From a bacterium (GTDB lineage: Bacteria > UBP13 > UBA5359), in NCBI GenBank assembly GCA_028699365.1, contig JAQVUQ010000045.1, positions 1 through 11,579 on the forward strand: a stretch of 11,579 nucleotides of DNA, read 5' to 3'. Positions within the stretch are counted from its first letter, which is position 1; each line of letters starts with the position of its first letter. Positions 1 through 5,904 of the stretch are shown here, piece by piece. The notes below the pieces were generated by a model, which ran no database searches, was not told the origin of the DNA, and saw only the letters and a program-made list of their open reading frames with translations. The translations under genes were made by a program, and so were the position numbers.

Positions 1-195
1 AATACGAACCCCCTTCTCATTAAGAAGATCGAGCCACACAAGTTGCAGATCCAGATCATCATTCGCTTCCATACGGCACGGCAACTCAAGCGGCCCCGTG
101 AGAAATTCTTCGCTTCCCTCCATCTGAAGTCCCATCGTGCCGCCGATACTTTTTCCAAGCCAGCAGCCATATATCTTATCCGAGTATCTGTCCAT
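1..195 (-). CDS. ADP-ribosylglycohydrolase-family protein, N-terminal part (runs off window)
   Basis: The first 65 codons are visible, and the reading frame is still open at the window edge. The product starts MDRYSDKIYGCWLGKSIGGT and contains NDDLDLQLVWLDLL. The GxxxGKxxGGxxG opening and the acidic NDDxDLQLxWL segment are hallmarks of the ADP-ribosylglycohydrolase (DraG/ARH-like) fold, in which acidic residues hold a metal pair. Family members remove ADP-ribose from proteins or cleave related N-glycosidic or O-glycosidic bonds; the substrate cannot be read from here. The ATG at 193-195 is preceded by AAAAGGAAG at good spacing. The gene begins 41 bases after the lacI-type gene with no terminator between, so co-transcription is likely. 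Its place in a sugar-uptake locus suggests action on an imported glycoside or nucleoside-like compound, which is inference. Confidence 0.8.
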   Translation of the reverse strand, partial: MDRYSDKIYGCWLGKSIGGTMGLQMEGSEEFLTGPLELPCRMEANDDLDLQLVWLDLLNEKGVRI

Positions 196-236
196 ATTAC
201 TTCCTTTTCACAATTGTCTCTCTATGAACCAGTCGT

Positions 237-1241
237 TTATGCGGATTCCCTTATTATCAGCTCCGGCTCTATCATTATCTCTTTGGACTCTCCCGTCTCT
301 CTTTCCTCTATCCTGTCCAGAAGCAGTCCGCAGGCCAAACTGCCTATCTTCGCATGCGGCTGCACCACAGTAGTAAGCCTGGGCCTTACCAGCGATGCTA
401 TCTCTATATCGTCGAACCCGACTACTGCTATATCGTCAGGGACTTTCAGCCCTGCCTCCTCTATGACCTCCATCGCACCGATAGCCAAAAGATCGTTACC
501 GCAGAAGACGGCATCCGGCAGTTTCTTACTCTCGATAATCTCTCTCATCTGCGTCTGACCACCGATCCTATTCCAGGCGCCAAAGGAAAGCAGATCTTTA
601 TCCGGCTCAATTCCAATCTCCGACAAAGCCTGCCTATAACCTCTGAGCCGCCCTTCCGTGGCATATAAGCCCTCTTTTCCTGCCATAAAGGTTATCCGTT
701 TCCTGCCGATACGTAACAGATAACTTGTTGCTTTATAGGCCCCCTTCTCGTTATCTACCGTTATTTCGTCAACAGCAAATCCGTTGCACTTTCGCCCCGC
801 AAAGACCACACTGGTGCCGGAATTAATCAGCTCCTCCAGATACGGATTGCAGTAAGATTCATCCTCTCCCTCGCAAACCCCCATTATCATCCCTGCTACC
901 CGCTCTCTCGCCATCATGCGCAATACTTCCAGTTCTTCGTCTGCACGGCTATAGGTATTGCCCAGAATCAGGTGGTATCCCCTCTCCCTGGACAGCTCAT
1001 ACATGGCTTTGATTGCTATCGGATAGATGGGGTTGGCTATATCCGGCACGATCACCCCGATACTGTTGCTCTGTCTGCTTTTCAGGTTGGAAGCCCGGGC
1101 ATCAGGGATGTAGCCCATCTTATCTATGACCTGCTGCACCTTGATCCTGGTCTTGGTGCTGGCCGATCTATTATGCAGCACCCGGGAAACCGTTGTTGCC
1201 GAAACTCCGGCTGCTTTAGCTATGTCGTAAATAGATACCAT
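237..1241 (-). CDS. LacI-family transcriptional regulator
   Basis: This is a 334-residue LacI/GalR-type repressor of normal length. The N-terminal helix-turn-helix is clear at about residues 3-50 (SIYDIAKAAGVSATTVSRVL, followed by a GYIPDARA hinge). It is followed by a periplasmic-binding-protein-like ligand domain (IGVIVPDIANPIY near 60, FCGNDLLAIGAMEV near 245, DDIAVVGFDDIEIASLVRPRLTTV near 270-295). The ligand is probably a sugar or glycoside that binds at the domain interface. The gene lies 148 bases downstream of the binding-protein gene and has its own strong promoter. A 14-bp site upstream of that promoter also occurs upstream of the binding-protein promoter, so the protein very likely represses both genes. 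A degenerate copy of the site sits directly before the start codon, which suggests autoregulation. Confidence 0.93.
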   Translation of the reverse strand: MVSIYDIAKAAGVSATTVSRVLHNRSASTKTRIKVQQVIDKMGYIPDARASNLKSRQSNSIGVIVPDIANPIYPIAIKAMYELSRERGYHLILGNTYSRADEELEVLRMMARERVAGMIMGVCEGEDESYCNPYLEELINSGTSVVFAGRKCNGFAVDEITVDNEKGAYKATSYLLRIGRKRITFMAGKEGLYATEGRLRGYRQALSEIGIEPDKDLLSFGAWNRIGGQTQMREIIESKKLPDAVFCGNDLLAIGAMEVIEEAGLKVPDDIAVVGFDDIEIASLVRPRLTTVVQPHAKIGSLACGLLLDRIEERETGESKEIMIEPELIIRESA

Positions 1242-1243
1242 TT

Positions 1244-1257
1244 TGCCACCGATAACA
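1244..1257. promoter_or_regulatory. Putative LacI-type operator, downstream copy at lacI start
   Basis: TGCCACCGATAACA matches the site at 1331-1344 in 12 of 14 positions. It lies two bases upstream of the lacI start codon and covers the likely ribosome-binding region (GGTGG on the minus strand). A bound repressor would block transcription or elongation of its own gene. Confidence 0.55.
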
Positions 1258-1282
1258 TTTATTTATTAGCTCTCTTTTGATC

Positions 1283-1311
1283 ATAATAACGCTATTAGTT
1301 GTATTTGTCAA
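1283..1311 (-). promoter_or_regulatory. Sigma-A-type promoter of the lacI-family gene
   Basis: On the minus strand the -35 box TTGACA (1306-1311) and the -10 box TATTAT (1283-1288) are separated by exactly 17 bp. This is a near-consensus vegetative promoter, with transcription expected to start near 1276, about 35 bases before the ATG. Confidence 0.8.
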
Positions 1312-1330
1312 CAACTTGTCACTGCCATAA

Positions 1331-1344
1331 TGTAACCGATAACA
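1331..1344. promoter_or_regulatory. Putative LacI-type operator, upstream copy at lacI promoter
   Basis: TGTAACCGATAACA is the exact reverse complement of the site at 2807-2820. It is an imperfect palindrome centred on CG, as is usual for LacI-family operators. It lies 19 bp upstream of the lacI -35 box. Confidence 0.75.
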
Positions 1345-1389
1345 TTTTGAGTTACAGCCGCGACGTCACCACACCGCTCTCCATCTATC

Positions 1390-2703
1390 TTACCTGTCCA
1401 ACCCTTCGTCCAGCAATCCGTTGATCTTGCCTGCGGCGTTCACAGCAGCCTGCCACGCCGTCTGCTTACCCAGATAGGCCAGATCCAACTCATCGCCGAT
1501 AATCTGCCGCCACCGGTCTGTGGGAGCATACGACGTTAATGGGCTGGGTACAGCATACTTCACCTCATCCATGAACACCTTGTTGACTCTGGACATATGA
1601 TTGGGATTGCCGAGGAACATATCAGATTCGGCTATCTTTTTAACTACGGGTATGTTATAGCCCGCCTTGGCCAACTCTTCCTCACAATTCCCCGCCACAA
1701 GATGCTCCATCAGCTTCCAGGCAGCTTCAGGATGCTTGACTTTACTGCTCATAACCCACCCATAAGGGCCGGTCACCATATTTATCCTCTTCTTTTGATG
1801 CAATCCCGGAGCTACTCCCCATCTAACCCCTTTGACCTGCTCCTGCATTATAGACACGTAGAATCTGCCTGACAGAAACATACCTAATCTTTCTGCCTGA
1901 AACAACTGCAGATAATTGGAGCTTTGCAGGTCGCCGGCAGAGGGCATCACTCTATCCCGAAGCTTCAAATCTACCAGATACTGGAAGGCTTCAATAGCCT
2001 GCGGATTATCCAGCAGGCATCTTCTGCCGTCCGGGCTGAAGACGCTGCCCCCGTTCTGGGCCACCAACAGGGGTATATCTCCTATCAGACAGCCGAACCG
2101 CCGCTGCCCCCCTTTGCCTGTGGTCAGCTTGATCGCCGTCTGCCGGAATTCTTCCCAATTCATGCTTTTGGTGGGATACGGCAGCCCCGCCTTATCGAAC
2201 ATGTCTTTGTTGTAGAACAGAGTACAGTCCGGTGACCAGTCGGTTCCAAAGCCGTAGACAGGCCCTTTGCCTACAGTTCTGCTGCCTGTCTCATATTTAT
2301 ATTTATACAGCACCTGTGAGTAAAAGTCTTCCAGCTTCAATATGTTGCTCTTGGCGATATACTTATCCAGCGATTCCAGCGTGCCTCTCTGCACATAGGT
2401 GGGAATATAATCCGGTGCCAGTCTGAAAATATCCGGTGGATTGCCGCCGGCTATCATGGTCATAAGTTTGGTCTGATATTGCTCCGTAAGCCATACCTTC
2501 TTCACTTCTATACCAGGGTTCTGTTTCATAAACTTGTCAATGGATTTGTCGATGATCCGGCAGCCTATGTCAGTGGGCGAGTAGGTGCAGGCTATGGTGA
2601 TAACCGTCTTGTCCCGCTGCTCTTTATTATTCCCGCAGCCGACCAGCATTGCTCCTAAACTCAGACACGCTACGGCCAAACAGCAATAAAACTTCCGTTT
2701 CAT
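1390..2703 (-). CDS. Extracellular solute-binding lipoprotein (family 1, sugar ABC transporter)
   Basis: This 437-residue lipoprotein captures a solute, probably a sugar or oligosaccharide, outside the membrane for an ABC importer. The N-terminus has basic residues (MKRK), a hydrophobic stretch and a lipobox LVGC, so cleavage is expected before Cys23, the lipidated residue. The body fits family 1 binding proteins: VITIACTYS opening, EQYQTKLMTMIAGGNPPDI near 73-91, FGTDWSPDCTLFYNKDMFDKAGLPYP near 151-177, and VTGPYGWVMSS followed by AAWKLMEHL in the second lobe. The ATG at 2701-2703 is preceded by AAAGGGTAAGAG. No permease or ATPase gene follows directly; the next genes are lacI and the ADP-ribosylglycohydrolase, so the membrane components must be beyond the window or elsewhere. 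Two operator copies flank its promoter. Confidence 0.9.
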   Translation of the reverse strand: MKRKFYCCLAVACLSLGAMLVGCGNNKEQRDKTVITIACTYSPTDIGCRIIDKSIDKFMKQNPGIEVKKVWLTEQYQTKLMTMIAGGNPPDIFRLAPDYIPTYVQRGTLESLDKYIAKSNILKLEDFYSQVLYKYKYETGSRTVGKGPVYGFGTDWSPDCTLFYNKDMFDKAGLPYPTKSMNWEEFRQTAIKLTTGKGGQRRFGCLIGDIPLLVAQNGGSVFSPDGRRCLLDNPQAIEAFQYLVDLKLRDRVMPSAGDLQSSNYLQLFQAERLGMFLSGRFYVSIMQEQVKGVRWGVAPGLHQKKRINMVTGPYGWVMSSKVKHPEAAWKLMEHLVAGNCEEELAKAGYNIPVVKKIAESDMFLGNPNHMSRVNKVFMDEVKYAVPSPLTSYAPTDRWRQIIGDELDLAYLGKQTAWQAAVNAAGKINGLLDEGLDR

Positions 2704-2729
2704 TCTCTTACCCTTTCGTCAACCATATT

Positions 2730-2743
2730 TGTTATCGATTACA
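2730..2743. promoter_or_regulatory. Putative LacI-type operator in the binding-protein leader
   Basis: TGTTATCGATTACA differs from the site at 2807-2820 at one position and is closer to a perfect palindrome (TGTTATC against TGTAATC). It lies 22 bp downstream of the -10 box, within the untranslated leader, where a repressor could act as a roadblock or loop partner. Confidence 0.72.
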
Positions 2744-2765
2744 ATAGTTTGCTTGCCATATTCCT

Positions 2766-2794
2766 TTTATACATCAGGATTGCGCTTAGGTCAA
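2766..2794 (-). promoter_or_regulatory. Sigma-A-type promoter of the binding-protein gene
   Basis: On the minus strand TTGACC (2789-2794) and TATAAA (2766-2771) are 17 bp apart. Transcription should start near 2759, giving a leader of about 56 bases that contains one operator copy. Confidence 0.75.
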
Positions 2795-2806
2795 TATAAT
2801 TATTTG

Positions 2807-2820
2807 TGTTATCGGTTACA
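2807..2820. promoter_or_regulatory. Putative LacI-type operator upstream of the binding-protein promoter
   Basis: TGTTATCGGTTACA lies 12 bp upstream of the -35 box. The same 14 bases occur in reverse orientation upstream of the lacI promoter, which ties both genes to one regulator. Confidence 0.75.
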
Positions 2821-2973
2821 AATAGGCTGCTACAGGCCGATTTATCCTGCTTATGAACATGAAAAGACACCCCGCCGCTACGCTATGCTCGCAGCATTTG
2901 GTATTATTAATATCGTGCCCGCTTATCACCCGGTTGTCTTTGTTGATTATCAGCATGTCTGTCGATATCCAGC

Positions 2974-3002
2974 TTGACATAGTGTCAAGATGACACTATA
3001 GC
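2974..3002 (+). promoter_or_regulatory. Candidate promoter of the truncated ATPase, covered by an inverted repeat
   Basis: TTGACA (2974-2979), a 17-bp spacer and TATAGC (2997-3002) point at the ATPase fragment. Transcription would start only a few bases before its ATG at 3013, and no Shine-Dalgarno is visible, so the transcript would be almost leaderless. Confidence 0.5.
2979..2999. repeat. Perfect 9-bp inverted repeat with 3-bp spacer (candidate operator)
   Basis: ATAGTGTCA and TGACACTAT flank AGA. The elements TGACA, TGTCA, TGACA start at 2975, 2983 and 2991, an alternating series with an 8-bp period. The repeat fills the spacer between the -35 and -10 boxes, the usual place for a repressor or self-regulating ATPase to bind. 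The binding protein is unknown. Confidence 0.6.
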
Positions 3003-3012
3003 ATGTTGTATT

Positions 3013-3324
3013 ATGACAGGATACCTCTCTCGCGAGACTACGCCGCGTCTGGAACGCGCCATACGATTATTGCCGGTAATAGTAATCTCCGGGCTGCGGC
3101 AGGCGGGTAAGAGTACGCTGCTGCAAAACGAGCCGGCTTTTGCCGGCGGCTATACCTACCTTACGCTCGATGACTTCGCTACTCTGGCAGCGGCACAGAC
3201 CAATCCTGAAACGCTGATTGAAGGCGCTGTGATCCTCGACGAAGTGCAACGTTATCCTGAAATCCTCCTGGCAATCAAAAAGAGTGTTGATGAGAAACGA
3301 CAGCCGGGCAGGTTTATTCTTTAG
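3013..3324 (+). pseudogene. Truncated AAA ATPase of the DUF4143-associated type
   Basis: These 103 residues are the start of an ATP-binding protein of the AAA_14/DUF4143 group, whose members are usually about 400 residues. Walker A is GLRQAGKST (residues 27-35). Walker B is VILDE (73-77), followed by VQRYPEILLAIKKSVDE. The frame ends in TAG right after GRFIL, where intact relatives continue with a TGS-type sensor segment, so the rest of the ATPase domain and all of DUF4143 are gone. The break falls on the 3' end of the HepT-type remnant on the other strand. These ATPases have no settled function and are common in accessory DNA. A working short protein is unlikely because the fold is cut before sensor 1. 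Confidence 0.82.
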
Positions 3325-3522
3325 CGATCTTAAAAAATAATTTCAACTCTTCATCAATCTGACTTAAGGTTGCCTTACATCCGAATACTAACGGTGACAT
3401 CTTAGCCCGCTGCAACTGAAAAGAGTAGGCATTACGAAAGAAATGCCGAAAATCAAGATATTCTCTGAGATTGTCACGTAAGGAGCAACTGCTCCATCTC
3501 AACCAAAATCTGGCGCCGTGCT
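3314..3522 (-). pseudogene. hepT: Remnant of a HepT-type toxin (C-terminal part only)
   Basis: Directly after the MntA-type gene the minus strand encodes LREYLDFRHFFRNAYSFQL and then a helical tail ending IDEELKLFFKIAKE. This resembles the last third of HepT-like RNase toxins paired with MNT-domain antitoxins. In that family the catalytic motif is R-X4-H-X-Y. Here the segment reads RHFFRNAY, so Asn stands where His is expected, while the Arg and Tyr remain. The N-terminal half is missing: the 40 or so bases after the antitoxin stop give only short unrelated pieces (ARRQILVEMEQLLLT in a second frame), consistent with deletion plus frameshift. The only in-frame ATG (3500-3502) would give 62 residues. 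I consider it dead. Confidence 0.72.
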
Positions 3523-3804
3523 TTAGACCACACGGAGCAGTTCTCCTTCTTCCTTGAGATATCGGGTAAAAGGAGTTACTTCATCCAAATCGATCAAATC
3601 CAGCGGCTTTCCCAGGATATCACCTGCCTGTCCCATTAACTTAAAAAACAACTGAGGGGGCAGGCCTGATACCGCCATATCTACATCCGAATCCTCTCTC
3701 ATCACACCTTTTGCCGCAGAACCGAATAGGTACACTTCGCGTGCTCCGGATGCTATCAACAAAGAAGCTGCCTGCTCTACTAATCCTTTTATACTCTTTT
3801 CCAT
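3523..3804 (-). CDS. mntA: MntA-type minimal nucleotidyltransferase antitoxin
   Basis: This intact 93-residue protein has the minimal nucleotidyltransferase fold. The pattern FGSAAKGVMREDSDVDMAV (residues 27-45) supplies the GS(X)10DXD active site, Gly28-Ser29 with Asp40 and Asp42. A third acidic strand follows in PLDLIDLDE. In characterised MntA-HepT systems the enzyme transfers AMP from ATP to the tyrosine of the HepT R-X4-H-X-Y motif and so silences the toxin. The start at 3802-3804 is preceded by AGGGTGGG. Its partner downstream is only a remnant, so this is now an orphan antitoxin that may be free to decay or to modify another target. Alternating ATACG/CGTAT elements lie just upstream. 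Confidence 0.85.
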   Translation of the reverse strand: MEKSIKGLVEQAASLLIASGAREVYLFGSAAKGVMREDSDVDMAVSGLPPQLFFKLMGQAGDILGKPLDLIDLDEVTPFTRYLKEEGELLRVV

Positions 3805-3821
3805 TTGTTATCCCACCCTGT

Positions 3822-3842
3822 ATACGTTCGTATCAAAATACG
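3822..3842. repeat. Three alternating ATACG half-sites upstream of mntA (candidate operator)
   Basis: ATACG (3822-3826), CGTAT (3829-3833) and ATACG (3838-3842) form two overlapping inverted repeats with 2-bp and 4-bp spacers. They end 18 bases before the mntA start and overlap any promoter it has. Autoregulation by the antitoxin or complex is plausible, but no single -35/-10 pair stands out. Confidence 0.45.
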
Positions 3843-3966
3843 TACAGTTTTACTACAAAACCGGGAACTACCGCATCAGTTCACGGACAACAAGCTCATG
3901 ACCGTGTCGATTGGTATGATTGATCCAGGAGAGCAGAGCATCTGGAACACTTCCCGTTCACGATCT

Positions 3967-4362
3967 TCAATAGCAAACAGGCAAAAGGAGACCCAGGTGA
4001 TGGGCATAATGCTGAAAATTTTTATCCGTGGTCAACAACTCAAAGCCTCCCTGCAAGCAAAAGGTGGCTAACAAGCAATCAACCGTTGATACGCATACTC
4101 CTTTTTCACGCAGCCTTATAGAGTTTTCAGCAGCATCGAGTGCAAGTTGAGCTCCGCCGACCGAAAAAACGGTAAAAGAGAGAAGTTTGGATTTAACCTT
4201 ATCGAATACTGACCTCTGTTTGATGCCTTGTAACACCTCAAACAGCACCACATCCACCAGCCCTATCTCCTGAACACCGGCTAAACGATCCAGGTAACGG
4301 GTATGCGGCGTATCCTTTCCCTGTAAATAATCTATCCAGACGGAACTGTCGACTATCACCAT
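3967..4362 (-). CDS. vapC: PIN-domain ribonuclease toxin, VapC family
   Basis: The 131-residue PIN-domain protein has the four conserved acidic residues of VapC enzymes: Asp5 in VIVDSSVWIDYL, Glu42 in FEVLQG, Asp95 in STVDCLLA and Asp113 in LLTTDKNF. VapC toxins are metal-dependent RNases that cut tRNA or rRNA and are held inactive by VapB. Length and motif spacing are normal, so the toxin looks intact. AGGAG lies nine bases before the ATG. The start overlaps the end of a VapB-like frame by 7 bases, the usual arrangement, but that antitoxin frame lacks its N-terminal half. No promoter is evident, so expression probably depends on read-through from the glcD-type gene upstream. Confidence 0.92.
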   Translation of the reverse strand: MVIVDSSVWIDYLQGKDTPHTRYLDRLAGVQEIGLVDVVLFEVLQGIKQRSVFDKVKSKLLSFTVFSVGGAQLALDAAENSIRLREKGVCVSTVDCLLATFCLQGGFELLTTDKNFQHYAHHLGLLLPVCY

Positions 4363-4478
4363 TCCGACATGCTCCTGTTCTTACGCATCTCCTTCAGGTC
4401 TCCCTGCCACTCCTCCACTGAGCCCTTCAGTTCCTTTAAAACATCAGCCTGTCTGGAGAGTGCTACCAGCTTTACACA
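4356..4478 (-). pseudogene. vapB: C-terminal fragment of a VapB-type antitoxin
   Basis: About 39 residues in one frame read VKLVALSRQADVLKELKG, then VEEWQGDLKEMRKNRSMSEW, and stop inside the vapC start region. The EWxGDLxEMRxxR ending is typical of the toxin-binding tail of VapB proteins. The frame is open only back to a TGA at 4479-4481 inside the 3' end of the upstream dehydrogenase gene and contains no ATG at its front. The DNA-binding ribbon-helix-helix or AbrB-like half is therefore absent. A short peptide could still be made by read-through or from a rare start, and it could still cover the toxin, but it could not repress the operon. The fragment abuts the dehydrogenase stop, which suggests that a deletion joined the two. 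Confidence 0.6.
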
Positions 4479-5890
4479 TCAACATACACCACCTTACCCG
4501 GATTAAGAATATTATCGGGATCCAGCGCTCTCTTAACGGCTTTCATCAAATCCAGATTGACGGCAGGCAGCATGGCGGTCAGGTGGTCTCTTTTGGCCAG
4601 CCCTATGCCGTGTTCACCGGAGATCACGCCGCCGCGGGCGGCGGCATCGGCAAAGAGGTCTCTTCTCACCTGCTCGTGTGTCTCATGCCAACCGGGTATC
4701 TCTTCACCGATAATTCCGTCATCGAGACGGCATCTCAGTGAATGCGTATGGACATTGCCGTCGGCAGCATGACCGTACGTGGGCAGTGATACGCCGTATC
4801 TCTGCTCCAGCTCGTGGACAAAGCTTACGTGCCCGGCTATTTCCGACCTGGGGACACAGATATCGAACAGCTCCACCGTGCCGGGACGCAGAGCCTCGTA
4901 AAGCATGCTTCGCAGTTCCAGCACATCGGCCTGGCGGCTGTCGTTCTCCGCCAGCAGCATATCCAGGGCTCCGCCTTCTTCTACTATGGCGGCCATATCT
5001 TCTGCCTGGCTCAAAACCTCGTCTTCGCTGCGCCCGTCCAGGATGAGCATCAGCGAGGCTGCCCCGTCACGAGCCGGCCAGCTCTTATCAAGCAGTCTCT
5101 CCGCACAGCGCAGCACGGAGTGCTCCAGAAATTCCACGGCGCACGGGATGATATCCGCCCTAAGGATACTCGGCACGACGGAGATAGCCTGCTCGACATC
5201 CGCAAACGGAATCACCAGGGTTTTAACGATGCCGGGAGACGGCAGAAGAGAAACCGTAACTCTGGTTATTACACCCAGGGTGCCTTCCGATCCTATCATC
5301 AGGTCAAGCAGATTGTAGCCGGAGCTGGATTTAATGAACTTGCCGCCCAGTTCCACTATCCTGCCGTCTGCCAGGACAACCTGCAGCCCGGTAACATACC
5401 TCTTCACCGTGCCGTATTTGACGGCTCTGGCGCCGCCGGCATTGGCGGCTACGGCGCCGCCGATAAAGGCGCCCTCGTCTCCCGGATGCGGCGGGAAGAA
5501 GAGGTTCATCTCCTTTACGTGTTGATAAAGATCGTGCAGGGTCATGCCGGCCTGGACGGTAATGGTATGGTTACCCGGATCGGCATCCACAACACCGTCC
5601 AGCCGGCTTAGGCTGAGAACCACTCCGCCGGCGGCAGGAACACACCCGGCAGACAGACCGGTCCCGCCGCCGCGGGCAGTCAGCGGCACCTTCATCTCCG
5701 CACACAGCCTGACGATAGCCGCCGTTTCCTCTTCCGAACCGGGCCTGACCGCTGCCGCAGGCAGACAGACAAACTCTTCCATAGCATATTCGTCGTGAGA
5801 GAACGCTTCGATATCCTCAAAGGATGTCAACACATTCCCGCTTCCAACGATGCTTTCAGCCCTCTTTACCCACTCTTCCATATTTACCAT
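4472..5890 (-). CDS. FAD-dependent 2-hydroxyacid dehydrogenase, GlcD/D-lactate dehydrogenase type
   Basis: This complete 472-residue flavoprotein of the vanillyl-alcohol-oxidase fold oxidises a 2-hydroxyacid such as D-lactate or glycolate to the 2-oxoacid. FAD-binding signatures are PLTARGGGTGLSAG (about 69-82), GGAVAANAGGARAVKYGTV (about 144-162) and GSEGTLGVITR (200-210). The C-terminal FAD-linked oxidase domain carries YGHAADGNVHTHS, ISGEHGIGLAKRD and LDPDNILNPGKV, with the histidines that surround the flavin and substrate. A GGGG-rich Shine-Dalgarno lies nine bases before the ATG. The gene starts 14 bases after the larA-type stop and is clearly in the same operon. No Fe-S subunit (GlcF-like) or electron-transfer flavoprotein gene is adjacent, so its electron acceptor is unknown. 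Confidence 0.92.
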   Translation of the reverse strand: MVNMEEWVKRAESIVGSGNVLTSFEDIEAFSHDEYAMEEFVCLPAAAVRPGSEEETAAIVRLCAEMKVPLTARGGGTGLSAGCVPAAGGVVLSLSRLDGVVDADPGNHTITVQAGMTLHDLYQHVKEMNLFFPPHPGDEGAFIGGAVAANAGGARAVKYGTVKRYVTGLQVVLADGRIVELGGKFIKSSSGYNLLDLMIGSEGTLGVITRVTVSLLPSPGIVKTLVIPFADVEQAISVVPSILRADIIPCAVEFLEHSVLRCAERLLDKSWPARDGAASLMLILDGRSEDEVLSQAEDMAAIVEEGGALDMLLAENDSRQADVLELRSMLYEALRPGTVELFDICVPRSEIAGHVSFVHELEQRYGVSLPTYGHAADGNVHTHSLRCRLDDGIIGEEIPGWHETHEQVRRDLFADAAARGGVISGEHGIGLAKRDHLTAMLPAVNLDLMKAVKRALDPDNILNPGKVVYVDV

Positions 5891-5904
5891 ATTATCATCC
5901 CCCC

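Noticed and set aside
43-668. Plus-strand open frames opposite the regulator and hydrolase genes
   Set aside because: They overlap strong minus-strand genes and have low-complexity or unrecognisable products.
1345-1389. Possible terminator between the binding-protein gene and the lacI promoter
   Set aside because: It is G+C-rich but has no stable stem with a following T-run on the minus strand, so read-through into lacI remains possible.
2821-2973. Intergenic stretch with an ATGCT-CGC-AGCAT hairpin near 2885-2897
   Set aside because: The stem is only 5 bp and has no following T-run, so it is not a terminator. I see no gene or other feature in this stretch.
3805-3966. Plus-strand open frames and possible gene remnant between mntA and vapC
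   Set aside because: Both strands were read and no recognisable protein family emerged. I cannot support a feature beyond the half-sites listed near 3822-3842.
4814-5611. Long open frame on the plus strand inside the dehydrogenase gene (265 codons)
   Set aside because: It is antisense to a strongly conserved flavoprotein gene, shows no recognisable domain and has no convincing ribosome site. It is a composition-driven shadow.
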